The position numbers and the translations under genes are program-made. Below, in pieces: positions 1-13,419 of a stretch of 64,000 nt of DNA (positions within the stretch are counted from its first letter, which is position 1; every line of letters starts with the position of its first letter). The notes under the pieces were generated by a model, which was not told the origin of the DNA, made no database searches, and saw nothing but the letters and a program-made list of their open reading frames with translations. The stretch comes from Oxytricha trifallax (Eukaryota > Ciliophora > Spirotrichea > Sporadotrichida > Oxytrichidae): positions 82,254 to 146,253 of the forward strand of contig ARYC01000410.1 in assembly GCA_000711775.1 (NCBI GenBank), given 5' to 3'.

Positions 1-2562
1 TTGCTATTTTAAATTAATTCAATTTATAGTCTTTAACTACAATAAATATATGCTTTTAATTATAAATAATTTATTGTAAATATTATCAGCTATTTTGAAT
101 CAATGTAATTTCCAATTTTTAAGCATTCCTTTTGGACCTTATTCATATTATTATCAGATGAATATCACATTAATTGATGGCAAAGGCAAAAGATTCTTTT
201 TTCAACGGATAAAGATTGAAAAAATGAAACATAAATAATTAGTTATACTAATTAATTTAATGCATTTTCTTATTTATATTACTATATTTTATTTCTAAAA
301 ATGAACTAAAAATGAATTTACTTATTTATTGATTGCAAGATTGCTTGAGTTATGTTAAAAGCAATTTATTTTACCATATTCTTACTTAAATTCTTTAATT
401 TATTCTGGTTTATATAGCATTATTTATTTTTGAAAGTAAGGTCTTAAAGCAGACAATTTTTTATTATCAATATTTATAATAATAACTAAAACAATATAAT
501 AAACTATTTCAACATATAAATAATGAAATTCTTTATTTTATAATATTTGATAAAACCACTTAGGTAGAAGTGGTAATTTGATTTTAAAATCTGTTTCCTC
601 TTAATTGGTGCATTTTAAAGATTATTCCTTTTTCAAAAGCAAAAGTATCACTTGATTGTCCTGCTGGCCAATTTGCCTAATCTAATTTATCATTTACTGG
701 TCTTATTTCATCCCCTCACTGACAACATCAACTTTCTAATTATTTAACTCATTTATATAATAAATAAATATATAATTAATTTGTATTTTCTCTGATTATA
801 GATTTATTCGGTGACATTCCATTTTAAATGATGACAAATGAAGATAAGCACGTGCACTTCACTATTTATATTTATTTGCTCGTTTACAATCTGTTTGGTT
901 GGCTCAAGGGTTATATATTTCACTAGTTGAAACTAATTAAAATAAGCTTGAAACTTCACTGCTAAATATGTAGTCAGGGAACTATTGCATCTAGCTGCTA
1001 AGTGATATATCAATTTAGAGTGTGGAAATTCAATAGGATCCATCTTTGCTTCCTGTGAACTGCAATTAAATCAGTTAGACTCTGAGTTGCAGTAGTTACT
1101 CTCTGCATAATTGCAACTATCTATGTTTGCATAGGTTTGCATCACTACTTATATAATATTTTTTAATATTATTGTATAATGATGTCTTCGATATTGATTA
1201 TTGTTCTGTGAATTATTTATTACTAGAAGTCTCTTGGCTAATTGAAATGAAAAGTAAGCAAAAGCAGATGCTGCACTTTTGCATTTTAGATTCCTCTGCC
1301 CTTATCTGGAAAGAATAAGGAGGCAGGACTTAAATGCTTAGATTCTTTCAGTTCTCTTGAATAAATCAATAATATATAATTTAATTACACTATTCTAGTT
1401 GACAATCAAATGATTATCATAGATTTGCGAAATGCAGTATTCATCATCTGGGCAGGTTATTGTTGGCTATCTTGCAGCGATCAGCTATAAATTTAGGAGA
1501 AACTGTTCCAGCCTAGCTATAAATAGTTAACTCAAAAGTATTTATTTGTAGAGATTTAGTTTATATTTATAAATATAAGGTTATTAACAATATTATATTA
1601 TAACTATATGATATTTAAGGGTTTACTTAAATAATAGATTAGCATATTTACTGTTAGAATATCTATTTTTATTTATTTTTGAGGATGAAAATAGATAACT
1701 TAACTAATTGTAATATTAAATAGCCTACACCCTGATTTTTACAACCTCCGATTGTTATAAGTATCTATTGAACTAGCCTTTCAAATTGCTAGCAACAACA
1801 TCGATATTATTAACATTGACAATTAATCCAGTAAATATTGATGAAATCACTCTTTGAAGATTGACATTAAAGGTGTATCGTAATGAATCAATCTTACCAC
1901 TACCTTATTTCCTCCTCATTTGAGTATGCTTTACCTCTGATATTGCTATTATCTAGATTCAGTTTGGAGTTGATCAGTCTTGCAACTGATAAATGTGGCG
2001 AGTTATCTATCTATCGATGTCTCTATAACTGCTATCAATGATATCAATCTCGATAGAACCCAACTAGTTAATTTGAAAATCCTTGAAATATGAGGTATAA
2101 ATATATCAGACAACTTAATTTAATGGTTTAAGCAAGATTAGAACTCTTCATTTAAATTAAATGTGATAGATTCATCAAAAGTATATTGATACAATTTATC
2201 ATTTTAATTGCTAAATTCTTATGTTAAAGCAAATGGGACTCATTTATTACTCGGTACAATGTAAATTGAAGTTAAATATTTTAGTTAAATATGTGGATTT
2301 AGAGTTGTCTAATCTTGATCCTTCCCCAATTAATGCAGTTCCAGAAAATATGATACCGACTGGATCCTCTAAGCAAACTTAATTAATTAATAACATATTA
2401 TAAATGAGTGAATGATATTGTTACTTACTAAAACATAATCTTCATTCAACTTGTTTTATATTCCATGGCAGTTGCCTATATCTTTATACTAACTTCATCC
2501 TAATTATATTTTGGGATTTAATTCTTTAACTTCTGAATTATCTGAGTGTCAATAACTATCAA
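1..2562. other. AT-rich germline DNA with weak coding islands
   Basis: Mostly AT-rich sequence with no recognisable gene. On the minus strand, frames read with TAA/TAG as glutamine stay open at about 745-470 (Gln- and Lys-rich, amphipathic), about 1,320-1,035 and about 1,930-1,430. These could be exons or macronuclear-destined segments of one minus-strand gene, but none shows a known motif, and open frames of this length are expected by chance when TGA is the only stop. Confidence 0.3.
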
Positions 2563-2689
2563 CTATTATTGATAAATTATGAAAAAAATAGGTAAATCGA
2601 CATAATTAGAAATACAGAGTTATAAAACCCAAATATTAACTTCCATGTTTTTTATATTAGATAAATTAATTTTAATGTACATTTATTAC
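2563..2689 (+). repeat. Left arm of inverted repeat flanking the NEK kinase gene
   Basis: About 127 bp that reappear as a reverse complement at 5,231-5,357 with only scattered differences, for example the shared block GGTAAATCGACATAATTAG. The arm lies immediately past the 3' end of the kinase reading frame. Confidence 0.85.
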
Positions 2690-5230
2690 TGTTAAAACTT
2701 GAGTCTAAATTGGTGTTGCTTGAAATTGAGCTTTAAATGATTTACTTTTAGTTTATTAGCAGGTACTATCTCTACTTCTTGATATTATGAATATTTTACT
2801 TATTGATATTACTATTGTTATAAGGTTGTTGCTATTACTGATTTAACTTGCCAATACTTTAAGAGTTATTAATTTGGTTTAAGCTTCTTTTTAATAATTT
2901 AGTAGAAGCTTGGTTTGTATTATTGTTGCTAGAGTAGAGATTTGGCTACTATTTTAAGGTGTTTTGTTAGTTTCTATTTTCAAAGGGATTGTAAACTTCA
3001 ACATTTGATAAATCGATAGATTCATTGTGTGATATGGACCTATTATGCAAATGTGGCAATTTCACACTACTCATAGAAATTGAAACGGAGTGATGTCTTT
3101 CATTCAAAGAATTGCCATGATTAACACTATTATTTAACTAGCTTTGTCCCAAGCTGTTACTAATTTATTCTTTCATTTTTCGACTTTGGATTGGACTTTG
3201 AGATTGTTTGGCATAAACATTTGCTATTCTTTCTATGCTATCAACGTAATTTGAAGATTTCTTTTACTTGTGATTTATAGCCAGACCATTATGAAATAGC
3301 GTGGATTTTATAGAGTTATTACTTTACTTGATCTACTCTTTTATTTAGATTCGTTACAAGGAAAGATCATCGTCTTTTGAGTCAATAGTTGCTGATTGAC
3401 AAGGCATAATGTTTAGCTTTTAAAATTTACTAAGATGTGAGAAGGTAAACCTGAATGTCGAATGTTTATATCGTGATGTCTAGACTGTCTTTTATCTAAG
3501 TTTGAAGTATTCATAGTTTTTATTGAACCTTTGTTGAACTACTTGATACTATAAATGTCTTGAAGTTTATCCTGAGATACTTTGTAATTATCACTTTACT
3601 AGCCTTTATAGTTTCTCTCTTATTTGTGATCCAAAAATATTCCACTATCAGTAGATTTATCTCTCTAAAGCCTTTTCAGCGATTTATCTCTTTGAATAAG
3701 TTACAAATTTCTGTTTTAAGTTATAAGAGAATGCTGTTAAATTCAAGTCTTAATTGCATAACTATTTTGGGAGGTTTCATCTGTAGTACTATAAATCGAT
3801 TGTGTACTTATGTTTCAAAGTCATTTATATACTCAGGAGAACTTACTATTTTTACTTTTCTTTATAAGGACTTTTGTTATGAGCATTTAGGTTTACAGTA
3901 CTTTAAGCTATGATTTCCTTGTTGTTATATAAACCATCCTCGATTACCATGCTATTCTTGTTTCCACTAAGCTATTTTTGTTTGATATTTTTAGTTTCAA
4001 ATTAATTAGGGGATAAGCTATTAATTCTTTTTGACCCACTATTTGAATTTCTGTCCAAACTTTGAATGCTCCTTTTTTCTTAATAGTCAGCTGCTTAACT
4101 CAATACATCAAGTCATTTCTGCTTACAATTTTGATTTTACTCGCATTTTTAGTCAATCCATGAATATTAGACTCATCATAGGATGACCTCTTATTAACAA
4201 AAGACTTTTACACTTCAAGATTTGGCAGCTTAATATTGATCTATTATTCATTAATACTAGCATTTTTAATTGATGGCATTCCATTGATACTTTAATAGTG
4301 ATTGCTATTATTATTATTATGATTCAAGCTACGATTCATGGTTTTGAATACATTAGACCTTTTCAAAGTGTTTCCATAGTTTGCCATGGGTAGTCTGTTA
4401 CTAAGGTACATTATATTCTTAGGTATTCTAATAGTTTTGAGTAACTCGTTTTTTATATCTTGCTTTTCTTAATCTGCCAACTCTGGAAAAAGTTCAGTAA
4501 ATCGTTTTTAAAATGAAGGAATTTGGGTTAATTGTAAGCATGTTGGTCTTTGAGTAGGATTCACTTGTAACAATGTTCTTACTATGTTTTATAAATCTGT
4601 GGAGTAATGTTTTGGCAATTTTGGTATTTATCCTCTTACTACTTTCTTATAAAGCCCATTAATGTTATTTGCTTAAAATGGTGGCTTTAATGCAATTATC
4701 TCATGCAGTACACATCCTAATGACCAAATATCACTTTTAATATCATTAGGTTCGTCTTTCCAAACTTCAGGGCTTGCATAGTATGGTGTACCAGTTTAAG
4801 TATAATTTAAACCTTTCTGATCAGCAACTTTTGAAACATTCATATCTCCTAGCTTCACAGTGAAATCTTTATTCTAAAACACATTTGCAAATTTCAAGTC
4901 TCTGTTCATCACATTTAAATCACGGATTGCCGTCAAAACCATTACTCCCTGAATGAATATCTTCCATATTTCGTGCTCTTGAAAAAATGTGCAATCTTAC
5001 TAATGATCTGCAATCTTTTGAAATAATTCACCGTTGTCAGCATATTCCATCATTATAATGAAATTAATTAATAACTTAAAATTATCGATAAATAGTGGCT
5101 AAATTTTATTGTAACTAACCATAATAATTGAGTGTTTGGCTCAATAAAAGCTTCTTTAAATGTGATGACATTGGCATGATTTATTGATGTAAGGATCCTG
5201 ACTTCATTCATCGCATTTCCCATTTTATTT
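2690..5230 (-). CDS. NIMA-related (NEK-type) Ser/Thr protein kinase, N-lobe missing
   Basis: Read on the minus strand with TAA/TAG as Gln, the frame starts near 5,223 with [11 protein letters not shown] (helix C of a kinase). It continues through [10 protein letters not shown], a catalytic loop NRDLKFAN (His of HRD replaced by Asn), [10 protein letters not shown] at the DFG position and [12 protein letters not shown], the activation and P+1 loop typical of ciliate NEK kinases. A 41-nt GT-AG intron fits at 5,075-5,115. Downstream lies a long Asn/Gln/Ser-rich tail (Asn run near 4,310) reaching about 2,690, with two or three apparent frameshifts. The glycine-rich loop and the VAIK lysine are absent: homology stops at the inverted repeat at 5,231. 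They may sit on another germline segment, or the gene may be truncated. NEK kinases act in cell cycle, cilia and cytoskeleton; the role of this one is unknown. Confidence 0.8.
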
Positions 5231-5357
5231 GTAATAAATGTACATTAAAATTAATTTATCTAACATAAAAAACATGACAGTTAATATTTGGGTTTTATAA
5301 CTCTGTATTTCTAATTATGTCGATTTACCTATTTGTTTCGTATTTTATCAATAATTT
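5231..5357 (-). repeat. Right arm of inverted repeat flanking the NEK kinase gene
   Basis: Reverse-complement copy of 2,563-2,689. It abuts the point where kinase homology begins, so the whole coding tract sits between the two arms. Confidence 0.85.
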
Positions 5358-5759
5358 ATTGAATCATGATGTTGGTTAATATTGATATATCTGAAAACCT
5401 ATGGTATATCTGAAGGTCTATAATATATAATTTACTTATTTAAATTAGAAAATGCAGAAATACTATTTTTTGAAATAAACTGCTTATAAATGCATTGGTT
5501 TTCATCATAATTAACAGCATCTAGCCATACTTTCCGTGTTCTCTATCTTTTGATTTCCTGTCACTAGAATCTGTTGTTTAATAACATCGTTTTTAATGAT
5601 TACTGTAGTTATATAATTTAATTTAATACTCAATAAGGGCATCATTAATTTATTGTTCATCTTATAATATTTGGTTTTCTTTTTATTTCTTCTTTATTTT
5701 ATAAATATTATATAACTAATTTATTTAACTAATTTATACCTTATCAATATATTTGGTTA

Positions 5760-6165
5760 GCAAATTCCATGAAGATTAAGTACTCTGATTAAAACCACTG
5801 TATGCTTACTCTTCTTGGAGGCAGATTGTAATATTACAATGTCATCATTTCGGATACTTAATCTCATCTCGTATTCGTTGTACCACAATTCAAACTGAGT
5901 TTGAATTGACTTATTTTATTTTCATTATCTAGAGAGGATTATCGCTCAGATAATTAATCAAGTTAGTTAGATTCATTATATAATGTACGTCATAGCAAAC
6001 CTCACTTTCTTCATAAAGTTTTACTCAGAATTAAGTAAACCAACTCTAATATTCATCGATTTTGAGAATTTGAGCTTCAATTTAGGACAGAAAGTCTCAA
6101 GTTTAGCATCTGACTTCTCTTTATTGAATAAATTTGCCCAGGTTTAAATAATTGTTAGCTTGAGT
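5760..6165 (-). CDS. Unknown protein fragment (germline coding block)
   Basis: A patch of higher GC than its surroundings. Minus-strand frames read as amphipathic protein, for example WYNEYEMRLSIRNDDIVIL near 5,870 and a Lys-rich stretch near 6,100, in different frames separated by TGA codons or short AT-rich pieces that could be introns or internal eliminated sequences. No known domain was recognised. It could be an upstream part of the neighbouring kinase gene, but the missing kinase N-lobe motifs are not visible in it. Confidence 0.3.
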
Positions 6166-9100
6166 GGATATTTTGGTATTAGTGAGCTTGTAATTATACA
6201 AAGATAAAATTGAATTGCTTGAAGAATTAATACATCATATTAAAACAACTATCCATTTATCTAAATTCATTTCAATTATTAATTAAAACACCGATAAAAG
6301 GAATATCTCATAATTTCACAAACTGTTTTGAGATTTAGATATGCTAAATTATTATATCAATAATATAATTAAACAAATTAATTAAACAAACCCCAAAAAT
6401 TATGTAAGCATCTTAACATTAAAATGAATTTCAGTTTTATTTCCATGATTTCTTAATTTTTAATTCAAAAAGTAAATATTGATATAATAATTAACTAATT
6501 GATGGTTTAAGAATTACTAGCAAGTATATTCTTGCATAGCATAATGCATTGTTAACAATCTTGATGTCAAATCATATTTGAGGAGTCTAAAATTAAGCAC
6601 AAATTAAGTCAGAAAATTAAATTATTAAACAACAAAAATGATAAAGAATATTCAAACTTTTAATCTTCAAATGAACAGAGTGGTTAAATACATAAAATAA
6701 TTGTGATGTTGAAAATGCATAGATGCAAATTTCAAAAGTTCATTTAAAATAGCGTATAATTTGGGATTATAGGGAAAAAACAATGCAAAGTTTAGGGCAA
6801 CAATTAGAAAGAATGTTCATTACATAATGAATATATAAAAGTTTGTCTCCGAGTGAAAGTAACTCAACAAGTGGAAATATGAGTTTATAACAATTCAAAT
6901 AAATTACTTAAGCTTTCAAAGTAAAGAAAAGTGTTCATGGTAATTTTAAAGTATGTAGAAAATATTAGCTAAAAATGAATTAATATTATTTACAATTACT
7001 ATTATATTTAATCATGAATTTGTTATGATTTTAGAGTAACTGTAAGAAATGACAATTTAATTAATGACCAATTATGAACTATTAAAGCAGTATCAATTAG
7101 TTTCAATGTCTTGGTATCTAAAGGGCTACTTATTTGGTGGAGTCCAAGTGAATTGTATTTTAAAAAAAAAACCCTAAATACATATGCTTTGTAGCTTTTC
7201 ACACTTGGATATGTTGTCTGACGTCCTATATTGAAATTGTTGAAATTGGTATATTTGAAACTTGGGGATGGCTTGGAATAGTAAATAAGTTAAAAAAAAA
7301 TACCAAAAATAGGGTATATTTGCCAAAATTAAGAAATATTGATAAATCTTTTTAAAACCTAGATATATAAATTATTAAAACTATGAACATCTGCATATAA
7401 GTGGCCTGGGAAATTAGGTATGTGGCTATTATTGCACAAAAGAAAAAAATATTATCTGTCCTTGAAGATCCACACAAAAAGAGTTACCAATTCTTAATAC
7501 ATTTCAAGGAATAATCAAGTTAAGCTAAATTTTACAATATTAATAATGATTTGTAGCGAGTTCATACTTCCCATAACTTCATGGACTTCCTATCTCTAGT
7601 GTCTTCATCTGTGTTTCTGATGCTCCCTACCATTCATTTAGTCTTAGTACGCCACTTTCTGATATTGTTTTAATTATTATTTTTCATGCAATATGAATAT
7701 AATATCTTTAAGAAGTAATTATAAGTATTAAGAGGACTCATAACAATAGTTGGTACTTTGTTGACGGACTTGATCACTTATTAAGATTTTATAAGAACCA
7801 TAATCTTTGAAAAATTATGCAGTTCTGATTAGTTCTGGATCCTATTATCTCGTATACTGTTCATCTGGTAATTTTCTTGTATCAAAAATTTGAAATTTGA
7901 GTCTAAATTTATATTTTATGTAACTTTCACAATTTTATGTGCTGATTGGGTGACGTCCTTCATGACTTAAACAAAATTGACAATATAATGGGTTATGGGA
8001 AAAATTTTCTATCTGTTACTAGGGATAAGCCATTGCAAAATTGTGGCTTTCATTTCGATTATTTTTTCTCTTAAAGATTATAAATATATTTTCTTTGCAT
8101 TTATGGTCTACATTCAATTTTCACACATAAATTTATGTATATTACTTGTAGGCCTGAGAAAGATTAAAGGCAGAGGTAAATAAATATCATTAATTAATCA
8201 TATAGTTTAATTGATGACAATAGAAAAGAACGAAAATAGACTCATCCGAATAAAGTGAAAATATTTATAATTAAATTTGATTAATCACGTGCAAAATGTC
8301 TCTACAAATTTTATATATTATAAGTACATTATTTATATCTATATGTGAATTGATTATCATTTATATTAATCTGGGCATTAACTTTGTTTATTATTGTCAA
8401 ATATTTTAATTAAATTAATTTATTTTCATGATTTTAGTCCAGATTCGTCGTATTATTTCAAGTTATATTTATTATTTCCACTTTATGAAACTAAAATTAA
8501 ATAAAAAGTTTGCTATAAATTTCTAAATCATTGTTCAATTATAGATAAATTATTTTGAAATTATTTAATAATATAAGTTTAAGATATTTTATTTATGTTT
8601 TAATTCACTCTTTAAAAAGCTATATCAATTCTAAGTGGTGTTGTTATGTTTATAAATTAGTTCATATATCCTTGTTGGGCAGTAAACATTTTATCAAAGC
8701 TTGTTTTACAAGATTATTGTGGTTTTATCAATAAATCTTATAGCTGTATATTGATGTTCTGACCGCAAAATTTGTTTTCAATAACTTATTTGCCATAATT
8801 GTGGAGCATTTATGATAACATTAAAATTACTAAGTGGCATAAGTAGTCATTATTTTCCCTCATTTATAATAAATTCCTTGTCATTTAAATCATTTTATCA
8901 TATATTTAATTTCTTTGATCGTATTGATAAAGTTATCATTATAGTAAAAAACATAATTTGTGTTTTAATATGTTTGGCTAAAATTATTCTATTATGATAA
9001 ATAGCCAAAATAATATAGTTAAAAGAACTTTAGTTCATTAAGGTCTTAGATTTAAATAATTATTTCCAGATTAAAGCAAATGCCTGTTTTGATATAATTC

Positions 9101-9806
9101 TTCTATTTCTATGCATTATTTATTAAAAGTTACTCTTATTGCCAAATCATCCGAAATAGCAACTAACTAATCATTTCAAATATATTTGTAAACGCTGCAG
9201 TAAAAAGTATGGAAACTATATTTTAATTTTAAAGTTTATTTTAATATTAAAAAAAGGTAAAATATTGTTATAGGAAAGTATTTGTATTTAGAATATATAA
9301 TAAAAATATAAATGATTCAAATAAATAAAAGTAATAATTTCTAAATTCATAAATACTAACTTATAAATCTACCACTATAAGTAACATTTCTAAAAATAAA
9401 AATCTAATTTGATATACTAAATATTAAATTTAATCAAAAGAATAAATTAAACATTAAATATTAAAATTAATATATTCCTCTAAAAATAATTTGCTTAAAT
9501 AAAGTTCTTCTTATGATTCTTAAAAGCAATTCAAATTTTAACTAATAATGATGTCTTATTGAATGGGAAAAAAAAAATAGCTGCTCACTTATAACTAATT
9601 TAATTTTTTAAAAAGAAAAAAGCATAATCTATATATCTCAGACTACATGTAACACCTATTTGACTTGAAAACTTCATGAAACCTTGATAATTGGGGTTTT
9701 GGAGCATTATTTGATAAGAAATGATAAAACCCCTGAAAAAAAGGAATTTGACTGTATTAAGAGAAATAAAATTGATGAGAAATTCACTAATTAAAAACCC
9801 CATGTT
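6166..9806. other. AT-rich stretch without a supported gene
   Basis: Very AT-rich with homopolymer A and T runs. A few short hydrophobic frames (near 7,995 and 8,812 on the plus strand) have the amino-acid make-up expected of random AT-rich DNA. A small higher-GC patch at about 7,560-7,680 could be the tail of a minus-strand coding segment ending in TGA. Nothing else is visible. Confidence 0.5.
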
Positions 9807-11660
9807 TCATTTAAAAATTAGAATTTAAGAAATATTAATTAACAAATTTTTTCGATTCTATTTAAAGCACTATTAATCAAATAAAAATTACATTTTTAGG
9901 AGTGATGCTTTCCATATTTTACTTTTAAACTCTGAGCCTGGCTTTCTTTTATTCTGGCTTCTTTCTAGTTATGGCTTCGTCTCCTATAGTGACCAGTTTT
10001 CTCTTAGATTGTATTCTCTCCCAAAGATTTCAAGATATTTACCGTTAGGGCAGAGTTGCTCAATGATTTAATAGAGTTGTTCGGGCTTTCTAGAGGATTC
10101 GGAAACCTTCTCTACAATAATATTTGGGGCTTTATGAGTTTTAGATATTTTTGACAGTTCAGCAAATGAGCCCTTTTTTCTAGTGACTTTGCAGAACTCA
10201 GTGAAATGCCATAAATTAAAGCCGATATTATCTCTCGAAAGATTTTCTTTGCTAATCTTGATCCATGTTATTATCTCGATCCTTTAGTTGCCAATTCTGT
10301 CAAAGTATTCGAGGGCTACCTCAAGCTTTTTATTGGTAATCTATAAAAACAAATATCCATTGTTCTACTATTTATTAATCGGTATCTTGCCCATGAATTC
10401 TGAGTCTGTTAAAGTTTTATAATTCAGATTTATTGCTGGCTACCCCAAGGTGCATCAATTACTACTACATCGAATAAATTTTCAATCAATCCTTTCTTGC
10501 TGTCCGCTATAACTTAGTTCCAAAGCTTTCCATCCAAAATTGAACCTTTGTAAGAAATTGAATCCCCTTTATTCTGCCTCATTCCCCAATCGAAAAATTT
10601 TAATGAATGTCGTTTCTTTATGCCATTTCTAAGATTTTGAACTATTTACTTGATTGATCTTCTTGTCATAGTTTAGTGCTATTACAAGTATTATTTATCA
10701 ATATTCAATATTTAATTAAATTGATTTTTTATAGAAAATCATTTTTACTTGACTAGTTTTTCTGAAAGTTTATGATTCTCTGTTCATTTAGATTAATTGT
10801 TTCTGAAAAATATTCAAGAACTAATTGCTCTAATTTCTAGTATTTTTCAAATATCTCATCTCTCTCAAGCTGAAGGTCTTCAATTTTTTATTACATTTAT
10901 TAGTTCTATTGATCCTTCTCCATAGTCAGTTGTTCAATTATTTTATTGCAAAATTTTGCTCTGAATACTATTTCCTCCTCATCGAATTTATTTTCGTGAT
11001 TTAATTTTGCTGAATCTACACTTGATATTTTTTAGTCATTGTTTTACTATTCAATTTAAAGTGGCATATTTTGTCATTATCCTGACTCTACACTCTACTC
11101 ATTTTGTTTTGAGGTGATCATTAATGTCATCTGAATTGTGAATTTTCTCCATACACTACTTATACCACTTTTTGAAGTCACCGTAATTGCTAAATTCAAA
11201 TTCCAAATCTAAAATTTCTTAATCAGAGAGGCTAAAGTTATCCTATAACCGTTTCCAGAATCTTTAAAGACTTATAAATTTAAACTTATTTTGCTGATGC
11301 CTCTTTCTTTTACGCAATTACAGCTATTTTGTTATATATTTTTAATTTGATTTTTCTGATTTAGAAATTCTATTCAAGACGATTTATCCATCCAATTTTC
11401 TTGTTATTTATCAACTATAAACTTAACTATTTAAGTTTAAGTCACTTGATCCAAGATTCAAACCTGACCTTTTTTGTTTTTATGAAATTGGTAAGTGGAT
11501 TGTAGATAGATTCTGATTATACGAATTAGATCCTGAGCTAGAAGGAATATATTGATTACTATTAGTCCATTAATTAGGAAAGGTTTAAATGTGAGATTTA
11601 TAGTTTTAGTAAATCTCTGATTGCTGAATGAAAGGATATAAATTATTAATAGTTATGATT
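9807..11660 (-). CDS. MT-A70 family methyltransferase-like protein (METTL3/IME4/MTA-type)
   Basis: Minus strand, in order: a Ser/Asn-rich N-terminus (about 11,660-11,420), a basic nuclear-localisation-like patch RKRKRH (about 11,310), a helical region containing FWKRL and WYKQCMEKI, a Gln/Glu-rich coiled coil (about 11,000-10,780), a probable short AT-rich intron ending near 10,680, and then the MT-A70 fold. Fold motifs are VVVIDAPWG (position of the DPPW catalytic motif), NYKTLTDSEFMGKIPI, TWIKI and LWHFTEFCKVTRK, followed by the terminal EKVSESSRKPEQL block. The family transfers methyl from S-adenosylmethionine to adenine N6, and ciliates use members for DNA 6mA. Asp-Ala-Pro-Trp in place of Asp-Pro-Pro-Trp suggests altered or lost catalysis, as in regulatory partner subunits. 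A one-base frame break falls just after APWG, and another TGA lies near 11,090. It is therefore a decayed paralogue, an interrupted germline copy, or contains sequence errors. Confidence 0.75.
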
Positions 11661-11999
11661 TATCATAATTTTAATTTTAGAAAAATAATATTATAAATAT
11701 AACTTGCATTTGAAATTTGTATCTTCAAATATTTCAATACTAAATTAAATATTCAAGTATGATAGCATTTATAATATTTTACTTAAGAAGTTTTGTTGTT
11801 ATCTATATTATTATTAAAATAAGAATGATATTTATTTACTGTAAAATCTACTGAGGGAAAGAATATAAATTATAGAAAAAACATGCTTGATAATTGAAAA
11901 ATTTAGTCTGCCGATAGAATCGAGGTAATTTTATAAAATTAATATTTTTATGTAAATTTATTTATCCTTAAACTTATTGATTATAGGGATCCTTTATGA
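11661..11999. other. AT-rich spacer
   Basis: No open frame of coding character was seen. It separates the methyltransferase-like gene from the plus-strand coding patch that starts near 12,000. Confidence 0.5.
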
Positions 12000-13085
12000 T
12001 CAACAAATTAATAAAGCAAAGCATCAAGAATCATTTTAGTTGCGAAATATTTTGATTATCTCTTAGGACTTTAGATACTAGAATTTGGAGAGACTCAAAG
12101 ATCAAGCTAATAAATTTGTAAGTAAAACCTTTCTATCCAAGCATCTGCTTGTGGTACTTTTGTAATGCGTAGGGTATAGTAACTCTTTTTTTTGTTAATT
12201 TTTTAGAAAAATCAATTTCCAAATAGCATGAATTATTCAAGTTGAAAGGACAAACACTAAGCCCATAGACAATAATCTCATAACTATACTATCGATTGAA
12301 TGGAAATAAATCAGGGAACACTGTAATTATTAATGCACTCACTTTAGTTAATCACTAAATTATAAGTTTATATTTTTCATTACTAATGAGTTATAGGAGT
12401 AGTTGGAAGAAATCAAAAAATACTCTCATCCCTGAACATCGGAAATTTTGCTCTTCAAATAAACTATATTAAGGGAAGAGTTATGAGAAATTCATTGTCG
12501 GGAAAAGTTACAAAGTGGCTTGGACAATTCAAGTTATTCAAACACTCATTAAATATACTTATAAAATCCGAGTTTCAGGTTCTGTAATCATAAAATATGC
12601 AATGACTTTAATTGTCAAAATTAAAGTGATCAACAGAAGAATTTCAAAATTTCAAGAGCTTATCAATTAATACAATCCAAAGACTGAGAATGAATTTTAA
12701 TACCCTGATATTCTGCAATAAACTCATAAGTATATCTCCCGGTAATTTATCTTTTAGAGAAAATTATCAAGTTATAATGAGGTAGCTTTGGTATTTTAAG
12801 AGTGGCTTTATATTGATTGTTATGCTTTCTATTTTAATACTTTTGTAAAATTCCATTCAATTTTCCTTCGAAATAAAAAAACAGTTAGACACATTTAGTT
12901 AGATTCACCAACTTACAAAATTCATTAATAGATCCAATAAAAGACAATCCTAAATAATTTATCTCATTATAACTCGAATCTAGTCGAGAGTTTATTTTTT
13001 AAGTTTTCCCGGGCACATCATTAGAAACCAATAATTAATTAACCAATTGTGAATGCTCGCGTCCATTAATTGGAGGAAATTATAT
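12000..13085 (+). CDS. Unknown protein, spliced or frameshifted
   Basis: A plus-strand coding patch. Exon-like text at about 12,205-12,320 contains HELFKLKGQTLSPQ. It is followed by a plausible intron starting GTAATT near 12,322 and ending at an AG near 12,410. A long frame then runs to TGA near 13,084 and contains EHRKFCSSNKLYQGKSYEKF and KVINRRISKFQELINQY. It is basic, with no signal peptide or known motif seen. A further open stretch at 13,190-13,360 may be another exon. It lies beside the transposase pseudogene and could belong to the same mobile cluster or be an ordinary host segment. Confidence 0.4.
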
Positions 13086-13419
13086 GATGTTTGCAAAATA
13101 GCCTCTCTTAAGGTTTTTAATCGAGTTAAATCTTTGAAAAAATAAAGGAATTAAAATAATTTCTATAAGATTAATTTTTGAAAATAATCAGTTAATGGCT
13201 GAAGTTCAAGTATAAAAAGTTATCCTATTTTGTCTATTAACCCTGTAGACTTCTTAAGCACAATAAAAGCGTCTTATGGGTTGAAGATTAAGAAACGATA
13301 TAGACTTTTATAGTGCTTTATAAAAGGACTTTGTTATCCAATAATAGTCTAAATTGGTGAAATGAGAAGCCAACCCAGCCATTAGAAAAACTTCTCTATT
13401 TAATAAAAAAAATGTTAGA

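Noticed and set aside
3560..3913. 117-codon plus-strand frame rich in Phe, Leu and Ile
   Set aside because: It is antisense to the Asn/Ser/Lys-rich tail of the NEK kinase, and its composition reflects the complement of that tail.
7995..8997. Two short hydrophobic plus-strand frames resembling membrane peptides
   Set aside because: Random AT-rich DNA yields Ile/Phe/Leu-rich frames. They have no conserved motif and no GC rise.
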